37,745 nt of DNA from F2B08 sp046260445 (GCA_046260445.1 JBHEPF010000138.1:1-37745), one strand, 5' to 3'. Shown: positions 1 through 7,656, counted from the first letter of the stretch. The notes: generated by a model from the sequence alone, not told the origin. Numbers and translations are program-made.

Positions 1-21
1 CAACTCAGTCACCGAAGAATC

Positions 22-267
22 TTAGCCGCCGTCCTCGAAGGCGAAGAGATCGAGGTGGTTGCACGCCTCGCAGCGGAAGGCGTGCACAGCGACCCGCTGC
101 TTGCCGAAGCGCGAGGCTCCGCCGAAGGGGCCGCGTTGCAGGGGCCCGGCGATCCAGCGCGCGTAGCCCTGCGAGTGCTCGCCCGCGTCCTCGACGAACC
201 CGCGGACGAGCGGACCGCCGCCGCAGTAGCTGCACCGAGGCGGGTTGACTCCGGGTCGCTCCGTCAT
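22..267 (-). CDS. Small zinc-ribbon protein of unknown function
   Basis: This 81-residue protein has an N-terminal CSYC pair (about residues 12-15) and a C-terminal CEAC pair (about 66-69), the layout of a small zinc ribbon. Between them lie the segments RGFVEDAG and WIAGPLQRGPFGG. The overall pattern (CxxC, a Gly-rich WxxGxxxxGxFGG stretch, then FRCEACNHLDLFA) resembles small single-domain proteins annotated DUF6487-like; that match is from memory and unproven. The ATG at 267 was chosen because it overlaps the nadC stop as ATGA, so the gene is probably translationally coupled to nadC. A longer in-frame reading to about 735 runs inside nadC and was discarded. No function can be assigned; metal or nucleic-acid binding is possible. 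Confidence 0.75.
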   Translation of the reverse strand: MTERPGVNPPRCSYCGGGPLVRGFVEDAGEHSQGYARWIAGPLQRGPFGGASRFGKQRVAVHAFRCEACNHLDLFAFEDGG

Positions 268-1151
268 CCCGACACGATATCGACGGCGAGGTCGAGGATC
301 GGGGACGAGTGGGTGAGGCTGCCGACGCTGAGGAAGTCGACCCCGGTCATCGCCACCTCGCGGGCCACCTCGAGGGTCAGGCCGCCGGTCGCCTCGAGCT
401 CGACGACCTGGTTCGTGCCCCGGACCGCGAGCACCGTCTCCATGAGGACCTCGGTGGACATGTTGTCCAGGAGGAGGAATCGAGCCCCGGCACGCACGGC
501 CTCGAGCGCCTCGTCCGTCGTCGTCGCCTCGACCTCGATGGTGACGTCCGGGTAGGCGCGCCGGACGGACTCGAAGGCCGCGGAGATGCTGCCGGCGGCG
601 AGCTTGTGGTTGTCCTTGATCATCGCGACGTCGAACAGTCCCATCCGCTTGTTGCTCCCACCGCCGGCGCGCACCGCATACTTCTCCAGCGCGCGCAGGC
701 CGGGCGTGGTCTTGCGGGTGTCGAGGACCCGGCAACCGGTTCCCGCCACCTCATCGGCCCACAGGCGGGTATGCGTCGCGACACCGCTCACACGACACAG
801 CAGGTTGAGGACGGTCCGCTCTGCGATGAGGATCGCCCGGGCCGAGCCCTCGAGCACCGCGATGACATCTCCGCGACCGACGCCGTCACCGTCGTCGACA
901 CAGACGTCCACACGGACGGGGGCAGTGGCCAGCCGCTCCGTCACCGCGCCCAGCACGAGGTCGATGACCTGCACACCGGCGACCACCCCTGGTGCTCGCG
1001 CCACGACGTGGGCGGTCGCGCTCTGGTCGACCGGGATCGTCGCCAGCGTCGTGACGTCGACCGGCTCACCCACGCCCAGGTCCTCGTCCAGAGCGGTCTC
1101 GATGAGGGACTTCGCTCGCTCGACCGGGAACTCGGCATCGTGGATCGTCAT
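264..1151 (-). CDS. nadC: Nicotinate-nucleotide pyrophosphorylase (quinolinate phosphoribosyltransferase)
   Basis: NadC converts quinolinate and PRPP to nicotinate mononucleotide, CO2 and pyrophosphate in de novo NAD synthesis in the cytoplasm. The 295-residue length is usual. Visible family motifs are ERTVLN (about 111-116), LDTRKTTPG (about 143-151), the phosphate-binding GGGSNKRMGLFD, and the barrel motifs IEVEATT, LLLDNMS and LEATGG. The family's usual NHR triplet reads NKR here. The ATG at 1151 overlaps the nadB TGA by four bases, so the two genes are almost certainly co-translated. It is the fourth gene of the DUF2520-panC-nadB-nadC-zinc-ribbon operon. No nadA (quinolinate synthase) lies in this window. 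Identification is secure. Confidence 0.97.
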   Translation of the reverse strand: MTIHDAEFPVERAKSLIETALDEDLGVGEPVDVTTLATIPVDQSATAHVVARAPGVVAGVQVIDLVLGAVTERLATAPVRVDVCVDDGDGVGRGDVIAVLEGSARAILIAERTVLNLLCRVSGVATHTRLWADEVAGTGCRVLDTRKTTPGLRALEKYAVRAGGGSNKRMGLFDVAMIKDNHKLAAGSISAAFESVRRAYPDVTIEVEATTTDEALEAVRAGARFLLLDNMSTEVLMETVLAVRGTNQVVELEATGGLTLEVAREVAMTGVDFLSVGSLTHSSPILDLAVDIVSG

Positions 1152-2917
1152 CGGTTGTCCTCCTCATGCTCGGCTGTCTGGGCGTCTGCGGTGACGACGA
1201 CCTCCTGCTCGGGAACCTCGGCGAAGAGCACCTCGAGAGCACCGTCGCCGCCCCGGCGCAGATGCAGGCGTGCCCGCCAGTCGTCGGACCGGGCCGGGAA
1301 GTCGCTGCGGACGTGACCACCCCGGGTCTCCTCCCTCAGCTGGGCCGCCAGCGTCAGGGCCTGGCCGAGATGGAGCAGGTTGGTCGTCTCCCAGGTGCGC
1401 GGCCCGGGGGCGGCCTCGGTCGGGGCGAGAGCCGCGTGGCGGGCCAGATCCCGGGCCGTGTCCGCCATCGAGCCCGCCGAGCGGACGGCTCCGGAACCCG
1501 ACGTCATCACCGCCTGGATGTGCGGGCGGTGCTGGGAGTCGCACGCATCGACCTCCTGACCCTGGCGGACCGGAGCGGTCGGTGAGAGACCACCGGTGGC
1601 GAGCCTGGTCACGAGGTCCTCCGCGATCCGGTGGGCGAACACGAGCCCCTCGAGGAGAGAGTTCGACGCGAGCCGGTTGGCGCCGTGGACGCCGGTGCAG
1701 GAGACCTCGCCGCACGCGTACAGCCCGGGGAGGCTCGTGCGGCCGCGCAGGTCGGTGCGCACACCCCCGGAGGCGTAGTGCTGGGCCGGAGCCACCGGGA
1801 TGAGCTCGGAGGCCGGGTCGAGGCCGAGATCGCGCAGGGTCCCGGCGATGCCGGGGAAGCGGCGATCGAGGAACTCCGCGCCGAGGTGTCGACAGTCGAG
1901 GAGGACGTGGTCGCTTCCGGTCTGCTCCATCCGCGCGACGATCGCCCGCGACACGACGTCTCGCGGCGCAAGATCCCCCTGTGGGTGCAGGGCCGGCATG
2001 AACCGCTCACCGTTGACATCGACGAGGAAGGCCCCTTCTCCGCGGACCGCTTCGGAGATGAGCGGCTGTTGCCCGCTCGCCCCCGACCCCAGCCAGAGGA
2101 CGGTGGGGTGGAACTGGACGAACTCGAGATCCCCCATGACCGCCCCGGCCCGCAGGCACATCGCCATCCCGTCCCCGGTCGCCACCGACGGGTTCGTCGT
2201 CGAGGAGTAGATCTGGCCCAGACCGCCGCTGGCGAGGACGACCGCCCGGGCGTGACCGGCGCCGATGCCATTGATCGCGCCCTCCCCGATGACGTGCAGG
2301 GTGACCCCGCAGACCCTGCCCTCGCCGTCCTTGAGCAGGTCGACGACGAGAGCGTGCTCGATGACCTCGATGCCCGGGTCGGTGAGGACCGCACGCAGCT
2401 GCGCGATGAGCGCGCGAGAGATCTCAGCGCCGGTCGCATCGCCGCCGGCGTGGGCGATCCGGTCCCGGCCATGACCACCCTCGCGGGTCAGCGTGATCTC
2501 GCCGCCGGCGTCCGTGTCGAACCGGGCCCCGAGAGCGACGAGCTCGCGCACCCGGGCCGGTCCCTCCTCGACCAGCGCCCGGACGGCGTCCTCGTCGCAC
2601 AGCCCTGCCCCGGCGACCAACGTGTCGTCGAGGTGCTCCTGCGGAGAGTCCTCCGGAGCGAGCGCGGCAGCGATGCCGCCCTGGGCCCACTCCGTCGAGC
2701 CCTCCGAGAGCACGGTCTTGGTGACGAGAAGAACGCGGTCGACGCGCTCCCGCAGCTTCAGCGCCGCGGTGAGTCCGGCGATGCCTGAGCCGACCACGAT
2801 GACATCCGCGGTCGCCACCCACCCCGGTCGCGGCGCCACGACCCGCCCCGGAACGTGCGGCACGTCGATGCCGGCAGGCACGGCATACGGGCGGCCAAGA
2901 TCGCTGAAGTCCAGCAC
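1148..2917 (-). CDS. nadB: L-aspartate oxidase
   Basis: NadB is the FAD-dependent enzyme that oxidises L-aspartate to iminoaspartate, the first step of bacterial de novo NAD synthesis. The dinucleotide-binding motif VVGSGIAGLTAAL lies about 40 residues in. It is followed by WAQGGIAAAL, the REGGHGRDRIAHAGGD stretch, HPTVLW, SEAVRGEGAF and the C-terminal GLYACGEVSCTGVHGANRLA segment that closes the FAD site. I place the start at a GTG (2917), 8 bases after the panC stop, giving 589 residues. The longer reading to 3064 would lie inside panC and its translation is arginine-rich shadow sequence. The ribosome-binding site is weak, consistent with coupling to panC. The stop overlaps the nadC start. 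Confidence 0.95.
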   Translation of the reverse strand: MLDFSDLGRPYAVPAGIDVPHVPGRVVAPRPGWVATADVIVVGSGIAGLTAALKLRERVDRVLLVTKTVLSEGSTEWAQGGIAAALAPEDSPQEHLDDTLVAGAGLCDEDAVRALVEEGPARVRELVALGARFDTDAGGEITLTREGGHGRDRIAHAGGDATGAEISRALIAQLRAVLTDPGIEVIEHALVVDLLKDGEGRVCGVTLHVIGEGAINGIGAGHARAVVLASGGLGQIYSSTTNPSVATGDGMAMCLRAGAVMGDLEFVQFHPTVLWLGSGASGQQPLISEAVRGEGAFLVDVNGERFMPALHPQGDLAPRDVVSRAIVARMEQTGSDHVLLDCRHLGAEFLDRRFPGIAGTLRDLGLDPASELIPVAPAQHYASGGVRTDLRGRTSLPGLYACGEVSCTGVHGANRLASNSLLEGLVFAHRIAEDLVTRLATGGLSPTAPVRQGQEVDACDSQHRPHIQAVMTSGSGAVRSAGSMADTARDLARHAALAPTEAAPGPRTWETTNLLHLGQALTLAAQLREETRGGHVRSDFPARSDDWRARLHLRRGGDGALEVLFAEVPEQEVVVTADAQTAEHEEDNR

Positions 2918-2925
2918 AGGAGCGC

Positions 2926-3831
2926 CTATGGGCGGACGGCGGGGACGTCGGAGAAGACCTCGAGGGCCCCGCCGCCGGGACCGACGAGAACGGGTCTGTT
3001 GTCGATGAGCCGGGTGGTGCCGACCCGGCCGGCGACGGCGAGCAGCGCCTCGCCGCGGTACCACTCCGGGACGTCCTCGAGGGAATGCGGATGGACGAGG
3101 ACGAGGTAGTCGATGAGAGCCAGCGGCTCGCGGACGAGGACGGCTCGGGCGGCCCGGCGGATGGCCGACGGGCCCTCGACGGCGGCGTCCGCGCCGGCCC
3201 GGAGCGCGCGCGACAGGCAGAGGGCCGTCTCCCGGTCGGACTCGGTGAGATAGGTGTTGCGCGAGCTCATCGCAAGGCCGTCGTCCTCGCGCACCGTCGG
3301 GACGGAGACGATCTCGACCGGGAAGTCGAGGTCCCGGGCCATCCGCCGGATGAGGAGGAGCTGCTGAGCGTCCTTCTGTCCGTAGAAGGCCCTGTCGGCG
3401 GCGGTGAGGTGGAGCAGCTTGCCGACGACGGTGAGGACCCCGTCGAAGTGGCCGGCCCGGGACTGACCTTCGAGGACGTCACCGAGGGGCCCGGCCGAGA
3501 CCCGCACACCCGGGTCGCCATCGGGGTAGATGACGTCCGGTGTCGGCGCGAACACGAGGTCCACCCCCTCCTGGGTGCAGATCTCCATGTCGGAGTCGAA
3601 CGTCCGGGGATAGCGCGAGAGGTCCTCCTTGGGCCCGAACTGGAGCGGGTTGAGGAAGATCGTGACGATGACGTGGTCGGCACGCTCGCGTGCCGTCCGG
3701 ATGAGGGTGGCGTGCCCGTCGTGCAGCGCCCCCATGGTCATGACCACCGCCACCGTGCCGTCGCGCAGGGCCGCCCGGGCCTCCCGCAGCTCACTGCGGG
3801 TGCGGACGACGACGGGGGTGGCCGATGACAT
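2926..3831 (-). CDS. panC: Pantothenate synthetase (pantoate-beta-alanine ligase)
   Basis: PanC ligates pantoate and beta-alanine with ATP to form pantothenate, the coenzyme A precursor. The 301-residue protein shows the family signatures in order: MTMGALHDGH (about 31-40, ATP-binding HIGH-like), FLNPLQFGP, the RYPRTF segment, FYGQKDAQQ and DGLAMSSRN (the KMSKS-equivalent loop). Its ATG shares one base with the TGA of the upstream DUF2520 gene (TGATG), and nadB starts 8 bases downstream. The operon therefore ties vitamin B5 and NAD synthesis together. Both pathways draw on aspartate, since beta-alanine normally derives from it; that link is inference. No panB or panD lies in the window. Confidence 0.97.
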   Translation of the reverse strand: MSSATPVVVRTRSELREARAALRDGTVAVVMTMGALHDGHATLIRTARERADHVIVTIFLNPLQFGPKEDLSRYPRTFDSDMEICTQEGVDLVFAPTPDVIYPDGDPGVRVSAGPLGDVLEGQSRAGHFDGVLTVVGKLLHLTAADRAFYGQKDAQQLLLIRRMARDLDFPVEIVSVPTVREDDGLAMSSRNTYLTESDRETALCLSRALRAGADAAVEGPSAIRRAARAVLVREPLALIDYLVLVHPHSLEDVPEWYRGEALLAVAGRVGTTRLIDNRPVLVGPGGGALEVFSDVPAVRP

Positions 3832-4754
3832 CAGGGCTCCTGTTCGGGCGGCTGGGTGGTTGCCAAGAGATCGAGCAGTGGGCCGGCGAGGTCGGGGCGC
3901 AGCCGACCGTCCTCGACGGCGCGGGCCGCGGTGGCCGTGGCGAGCGCGCGGTAGGTCGGGACGACGTCGGGAACCCGCTCGTCCAGCACCTCGAGATGGG
4001 TCCGCACCGTGCCGACGTCCCCCCGGGCGACGGGGCCGGTGAGGGCGGCGTCACGCAGACGCAGGGCGTTGTCGAGCGCGGCATGCAGCAGCGGGCGCAA
4101 CACATGGGCGGGAGTGTCGACGCCCGCATGGTCGAGGATCTGCATCGCCTGGGAGGTGAGCGTGACGAGGTGGTTGCTGCCGTGGGCGAGGGCGCAGTGG
4201 TAGGCGATCCGGTCCTCCTCCGCGATCGTCACCGGCTCGGCGCCGATGTCGAGGACGAGGGCGCTGGCGATGGGGAGGATCCGCTCGTCCGCGGTGACTC
4301 CGAAGCAGCACTCGTGCAGCCGGGCCAGGTCGAGCGCGGTCCCCGTGAACGTCATCGCCGGGTGGATCGCGATGGGGAACGCGTGGTGCCGCCGGACCGG
4401 GTCGAGAACCGCTGCCCCGTGCCGGCCGGAGGTGTGCGCGACGATCTGGCCCGCCTGCCAGACGCCTGTGGTGGACAGCCCCTGGGCGAGGTCTGCGAGC
4501 GCGTCGTCGGGGACGGCGAGGAGGACGAGCTCGGCATCCTCGACGACCTCGGGAACGGTGCGGATCGGCACACCCGGGAGCAGCTCGGCGGCCCGGTCGA
4601 GGGAGGCCTGGCTCACGGCGCTCACCGCGCAGACATGGTGGCCCGCCCGGGCGAGAGCGGCACCGACGACGGCACCGACCCTGCCTGCTCCAACGACTCC
4701 GACCCGGAGCCGGGCGGGGTGCCCCGAAGCCATCGAGGCGGATGCGTCGCTCAC
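3831..4754 (-). CDS. Rossmann-fold protein with DUF2520 domain, possible ketopantoate reductase-like enzyme
   Basis: The protein begins with a classical nucleotide-binding motif, LRVGVVGAGRVGAVVGAAL, followed by AELVLLAVPDDAL and IVAHTSGRHG. The C-terminal half is helical and matches the DUF2520 type (HPAMTFTG, the DRIAYHCALAHGSNHL region, LRPLLHAALDNAL). Such proteins are NAD(P)-dependent oxidoreductase-like. Position immediately upstream of panC suggests a role in pantoate supply, for example ketopantoate reduction; that is inference only. A GTG at 4754 gives 307 residues and lies 8 bases after a TAGCGT -10-like element, fitting leaderless translation. An ATG at 4733 (300 residues) is the alternative, and neither has a Shine-Dalgarno. 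The far longer reading to 5318 overlaps opposite-strand genes and was rejected. Confidence 0.85.
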   Translation of the reverse strand: MSDASASMASGHPARLRVGVVGAGRVGAVVGAALARAGHHVCAVSAVSQASLDRAAELLPGVPIRTVPEVVEDAELVLLAVPDDALADLAQGLSTTGVWQAGQIVAHTSGRHGAAVLDPVRRHHAFPIAIHPAMTFTGTALDLARLHECCFGVTADERILPIASALVLDIGAEPVTIAEEDRIAYHCALAHGSNHLVTLTSQAMQILDHAGVDTPAHVLRPLLHAALDNALRLRDAALTGPVARGDVGTVRTHLEVLDERVPDVVPTYRALATATAARAVEDGRLRPDLAGPLLDLLATTQPPEQEP

Positions 4755-4762
4755 GCGGCACG

Positions 4763-4768
4763 ACGCTA
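4763..4768 (-). promoter_or_regulatory. Putative -10 element for the DUF2520-panC-nadBC operon
   Basis: TAGCGT on the minus strand fits the actinobacterial TANNNT -10 pattern and ends 8 bases before the proposed GTG start at 4754, so the transcript would be leaderless or nearly so. No convincing -35 box is visible. The element sits back to back with the operator of the divergent plus-strand unit. Confidence 0.35.
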
Positions 4769-4787
4769 CCGCATGCGGCCCCTCACC

Positions 4788-4826
4788 TGACAAGCATCCT
4801 TGACACAGACAAGGACGCTTGACACA
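4788..4826 (+). promoter_or_regulatory. Twin palindromic operator with overlapping promoter
   Basis: Two imperfect palindromes of the form TGtCAAG-N4-CTTGACA lie at 4788-4805 and 4807-4824, exactly 19 bases apart. The octamer TTGACACA recurs at 4800-4807 and 4819-4826. The right half of the first site doubles as a perfect TTGACA -35 box. A weak CACACT follows 17 bases later, which would start transcription at or just before the ATG at 4836. Repressor binding would cover the promoter. The XRE regulator encoded at 5240 is the obvious candidate ligand. The repeats are seen directly; the regulator assignment is inference. Confidence 0.6.
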
Positions 4827-4835
4827 CTTGCCGCC

Positions 4836-5234
4836 ATGTACACGCTCTCGGCCATCACCTGGTTCAACCGGACCGCCTTCGTCGTCCTCGCCGCCGGAAC
4901 CGTCTACCTGTTCGCGCGAGAGCAGAGCACCGCTGCCCTGCTGCTGGCCCTCGCCCTGGCCGTCATGGCCTTCTCCGTGAGCCGGTCGGTCCGGGGCCTG
5001 GCCGGCGACAACGAGCGCGTCAACGCCGCACAGCCGTTCGACGAGCGTGACTCGGTCGCGATGAGGAACGGCTTCGCCGCCGTCGGGCAGTTCGCCTTCA
5101 TCGCTCAAGGTGCCGTCGTCATCTGGCACATCGGCCGTCCCGGCCAGACGGGCCTCCTCGCCGAGGTGGTCAAGATCGTTGCTCTCTCGGTCGCCCTCGG
5201 GGTGGGCAACTGGGTCGCGCTGCGGCGGAGCTGA
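4836..5234 (+). CDS. Small four-helix membrane protein
   Basis: This 132-residue protein has four likely membrane segments: FVVLAAGTVYLF (about 12-25), AALLLALALAVMAFSV (about 31-48), FAAVGQFAFIAQGAVVIW (about 85-103) and VKIVALSVALGVGNWVAL (about 112-130). A short charged cytosolic-type loop, RGLAGDNERVNAAQPFDERD, lies in the middle. I chose the ATG at 4836 because the operator ends just before it. An upstream in-frame start at 4800 would place the operator inside the coding sequence. XRE regulators of this small size are often encoded directly after small DUF2178-type membrane proteins, and this pair has that layout. Function is unknown. It could sense membrane or redox state, or sequester the regulator; that is speculation. 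Confidence 0.8.
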   Translation: MYTLSAITWFNRTAFVVLAAGTVYLFAREQSTAALLLALALAVMAFSVSRSVRGLAGDNERVNAAQPFDERDSVAMRNGFAAVGQFAFIAQGAVVIWHIGRPGQTGLLAEVVKIVALSVALGVGNWVALRRS

Positions 5235-5239
5235 ACGCG

Positions 5240-5440
5240 ATGCGGACCACCCTCCCGGCGCTCCGGGCGGCTCGCGGCCTGTCTCAGGCAGCGCTCGCCG
5301 ATGCCCTCGGTGTGTCACGACAGACGGTCAACTCGATCGAGGTGGGCAAGTACGACCCCTCCCTACCCCTCGCCATCCGGATCGCCCGGTTCTTCGACAG
5401 CACCGTCGAGGACGTCTTCCTGCTCCCGGAGGAGGAGTGA
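5240..5440 (+). CDS. Minimal XRE/Cro-type helix-turn-helix regulator
   Basis: The 66-residue protein is essentially only a DNA-binding domain: LRAARGLSQAALADALG, then the recognition helix SRQTVNSIEVGKYDP, then SLPLAIRIARFFDSTVEDVF and an acidic tail. This is the family of very short XRE regulators that usually control their own operon. It starts 5 bases after the membrane-protein gene, with GGCGGAG upstream as a plausible ribosome-binding site. Its TGA overlaps the GTG of the next gene as GTGA, so the methyltransferase is coupled to it. The twin operator at 4788-4824 is its likely target. As the dimer has no sensor domain, any signal would have to come through a partner protein. Confidence 0.92.
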   Translation: MRTTLPALRAARGLSQAALADALGVSRQTVNSIEVGKYDPSLPLAIRIARFFDSTVEDVFLLPEEE

Positions 5441-6378
5441 GTACGCCCTGGCGGGACGCCTGGTACGAGGCGCTGTATGGGCCCGGCGGGCTGTACCGGC
5501 GGGAGCAGCCGCACGAGCACTTCTCCACGGCGACCTCGCCCGGTCTCGTCGACGTCCTCGCCGCCGCAGTCGTCTCACTGTGCCGCCGCGACGGGCTGGG
5601 GTCGTTCGTCGACGTCGCCGGCGGAGGTGGGGAGCTGGCCTCTGCCGTATGCGCTCTCGCGCCCGATCTGGAGGTCACCTGCCTCGAGGTGCGGGAGCGG
5701 CCCGTCGGCCTCCCCCAGTCGGTGCGGTGGGTGCGGTCCCCCGGCGGAGCGGCCCTGCCCGACGAGCTGCGCTCGCTCAGCGGAGCGCTCGTGCTCGCGC
5801 ACGAATGGCTCGACAACGTGCCTTGTGTCGTCGCCGAACGGGTGGACGGCGCCCTTCTCGAGGTATGCGTCGGTCCCGACGGCGCCGAGTCCCTCGGGTC
5901 ACCCGTGGGCCCGGCCGACCGCGCCTGGGTGGAGCGCTGGTGGCCCGGGGGCGCGCGTGTGGAGATCGGACGCGCCCGAGACGAGGCCTGGGCCGCCCTG
6001 CTCGCACGCATCGACGACGGTCTCGCGGTGGCGGTCGACTACGGACACCGGCTCGAGGCACGGCCAGCGGATGGGTCGCTCACGGCCTACCGCGCCGGGC
6101 AGGTCGTCGTGCCGGTCCCGGACGGGTCGTGCGACCTCACCGCGCACGTCGCCGTCGACAGCCTCAGCCACGACCGGACCGTACGGCAGCGCGCCCTGCT
6201 CGAGGAGCTCGGACTCACCCTCGCCACACCCGACCCGACGCTGGCGCGGGAGGCACCTGCCGCATACCTCCGGGCGCTGGCGCGGCACTCGGCGGTGACG
6301 GCGATGCGTGACCCGGGTGGGCTCGGCGGGTTCTGGTGGGTGCTTGCCCGCCGCGGCGCCCCCGGTGCGGCAGACTGA
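5437..6378 (+). CDS. MidA/NDUFAF7-type SAM-dependent methyltransferase
   Basis: The 313-residue protein matches the Methyltransf_28 (MidA, NDUFAF7) family in its bacterial form. Visible are an SAM-binding strand FVDVAGGGGELASAV (about residues 53-68), LVLAHEWLDNVPCVVAE, which is the family's E-W-L-D segment, VAVDYGH (about 195-201) and the late SLTAYRAG and CDLTAHV motifs. In mitochondria NDUFAF7 symmetrically dimethylates an arginine on NDUFS2, the NuoD homologue. The gene directly downstream here encodes a NuoD-like protein, so substrate and enzyme may be neighbours. GTG at 5437 was chosen for its 4-base overlap with the XRE stop. The longer frame from 5110 runs through the upstream genes. 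The family call is strong, the substrate inferred. Confidence 0.85.
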   Translation: MSTPWRDAWYEALYGPGGLYRREQPHEHFSTATSPGLVDVLAAAVVSLCRRDGLGSFVDVAGGGGELASAVCALAPDLEVTCLEVRERPVGLPQSVRWVRSPGGAALPDELRSLSGALVLAHEWLDNVPCVVAERVDGALLEVCVGPDGAESLGSPVGPADRAWVERWWPGGARVEIGRARDEAWAALLARIDDGLAVAVDYGHRLEARPADGSLTAYRAGQVVVPVPDGSCDLTAHVAVDSLSHDRTVRQRALLEELGLTLATPDPTLAREAPAAYLRALARHSAVTAMRDPGGLGGFWWVLARRGAPGAAD

Positions 6379-6382
6379 GGCG

Positions 6383-7555
6383 GTGACCACCGACGCCCAC
6401 CACCGCGCGCTCGACGTCGGCGTGGGGGCAGGGGGTCTGGCGACAGCCGACATGATCCTCAACATCGGTCCACAGCACCCGGCGACACATGGGGTGCTCC
6501 GCCTGAAGATCGTCCTCGACGGCGAGCGCATCATCAGCGCCGACCCGGTCATCGGCTACATGCACCGGGGTGCGGAGAAGCTCTTCGAGGTCCGCGACTA
6601 CCGGCAGATCATCGTGCTCGCCAACCGGCACGACTGGCTCTCCGCCTTCGGCAACGAGCTCGGCGTGGTCCTCGCCGTCGAGCAGATGCTCGGCATGGAG
6701 CTCCCCGAGCGGGCGACCTGGGCGCGCACCCTGCTGGCCGAGCTCAACCGGATCCTGTCGCACCTGATGTTCCTCGGGTCCTACCCCCTCGAGCTCGGCG
6801 CGATCACGCCGATCTTCTACGCCTTCCGCGAGCGCGAGGATCTCCAGGCCGTCCTCGAGGAGGCCTCCGGAGGGCGGATGCACTACATGTTCAACCGGGT
6901 CGGCGGCCTCAAGGAGGATCTGCCGGCGGGGTGGCTGGGGCGAACCGCAACGGCGCTCACCGATGTGCGCCGCCGCCTCCCCGACCTGGAGTCCATGCTC
7001 GTCGGCAACCCCATCCTCCAGGCGCGCACCGTGGGTGTGGGCGTGCTTTCCGCGGAGCTGGTCCACGCATACGGCGTCTCGGGGCCGATCGCCCGGGCGA
7101 GCGGGGTCGACGTCGACCTGCGGCGGGACGCGCCCTATCTCGCCTACGGCGAGCTGTTCGCGGCGGGTGGCCCCGGGCGGGTCGTCACCCGCACCGCGGG
7201 TGACTCCCTGGCCAGGCTCGAGGTCCTGCTCGAGCAGGTGCACGTCTCGCTCGACCTCGCCGAGGCGTGCCTCGGCCGGCTGGGCGCGCTCCCGCAGGGA
7301 CCGATCAACCAGCGGCTGCCCAAGGTGCTCAAGGTGCCCGAGGGCGAGACCTACGTCGCGACGGAGAACCCGCTCGGGTTCAACGGGTACTTCCTCGTCT
7401 CCCGTGGGGAGAAGACCCCCTGGCGGCTCAAGCTGCGCTCGGCATCCTTCAGCAACGTCCAGGTGCTGCGCGAGATCCTCCCGGGCTGTCTCGTCGCGGA
7501 CATGGTGTCGGTCCTCGGCTCGATGTTCTTCGTCGTCGGGGACGTCGACAAGTAG
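6383..7555 (+). CDS. nuoD: Stand-alone NuoD-like NADH-quinone oxidoreductase subunit D (NuoD2 type)
   Basis: The 390-residue protein aligns along its length with complex I subunit D (49-kDa). It has NIGPQHPATHGVLRL (about 27-41), IGYMHRGAEKLFE (about 57-69), NRILSHLMFLGS, FYAFRERE, GGRMHYMFNRVGGLKEDLP, the RASGVDVDLRR region and the C-terminal FVVGDVDK. H36 corresponds to the quinone-site histidine of the HPxxHG motif. R62 corresponds to the arginine methylated by NDUFAF7 in mammals. W85 stands where canonical NuoD has the quinone-binding tyrosine. No other nuo gene is nearby. The protein looks closest to the NuoD2 form known from Streptomyces. GTG at 6383, 4 bases after the methyltransferase stop with TGAGG upstream, is the most plausible start. 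Confidence 0.88.
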   Translation: MTTDAHHRALDVGVGAGGLATADMILNIGPQHPATHGVLRLKIVLDGERIISADPVIGYMHRGAEKLFEVRDYRQIIVLANRHDWLSAFGNELGVVLAVEQMLGMELPERATWARTLLAELNRILSHLMFLGSYPLELGAITPIFYAFREREDLQAVLEEASGGRMHYMFNRVGGLKEDLPAGWLGRTATALTDVRRRLPDLESMLVGNPILQARTVGVGVLSAELVHAYGVSGPIARASGVDVDLRRDAPYLAYGELFAAGGPGRVVTRTAGDSLARLEVLLEQVHVSLDLAEACLGRLGALPQGPINQRLPKVLKVPEGETYVATENPLGFNGYFLVSRGEKTPWRLKLRSASFSNVQVLREILPGCLVADMVSVLGSMFFVVGDVDK

Positions 7556-7606
7556 GGCGCCCTCCACCGCCCGAGATCCGCCGCCAGCGCCCCCACCACC
7601 CGCGAG

Positions 7607-7656
7607 GGACGGTTCTGCGGTGGCCGTCCGCATCGATAGCCACCGCAACACCGTCC
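7607..7656. terminator. Large inverted repeat between convergent genes, likely bidirectional terminator
   Basis: GGACGG (7607-7612) and GCGGTGGC (7617-7624) pair with GCCACCGC (7639-7646) and CCGTCC (7651-7656), with a 4-by-4 internal mismatch and a 14-base loop. No T-run follows on either strand, as is common in high-G+C actinobacteria. It lies between the ends of the nuoD-like gene (7555) and the convergent methyltransferase (7682), so it could stop both transcripts. Confidence 0.55.

Noticed and set aside
22..735. Long version of the zinc-ribbon gene starting inside nadC
   Set aside because: Residues before the MTERP start are shadow sequence of nadC; the ATGA overlap gives a natural start at 267.
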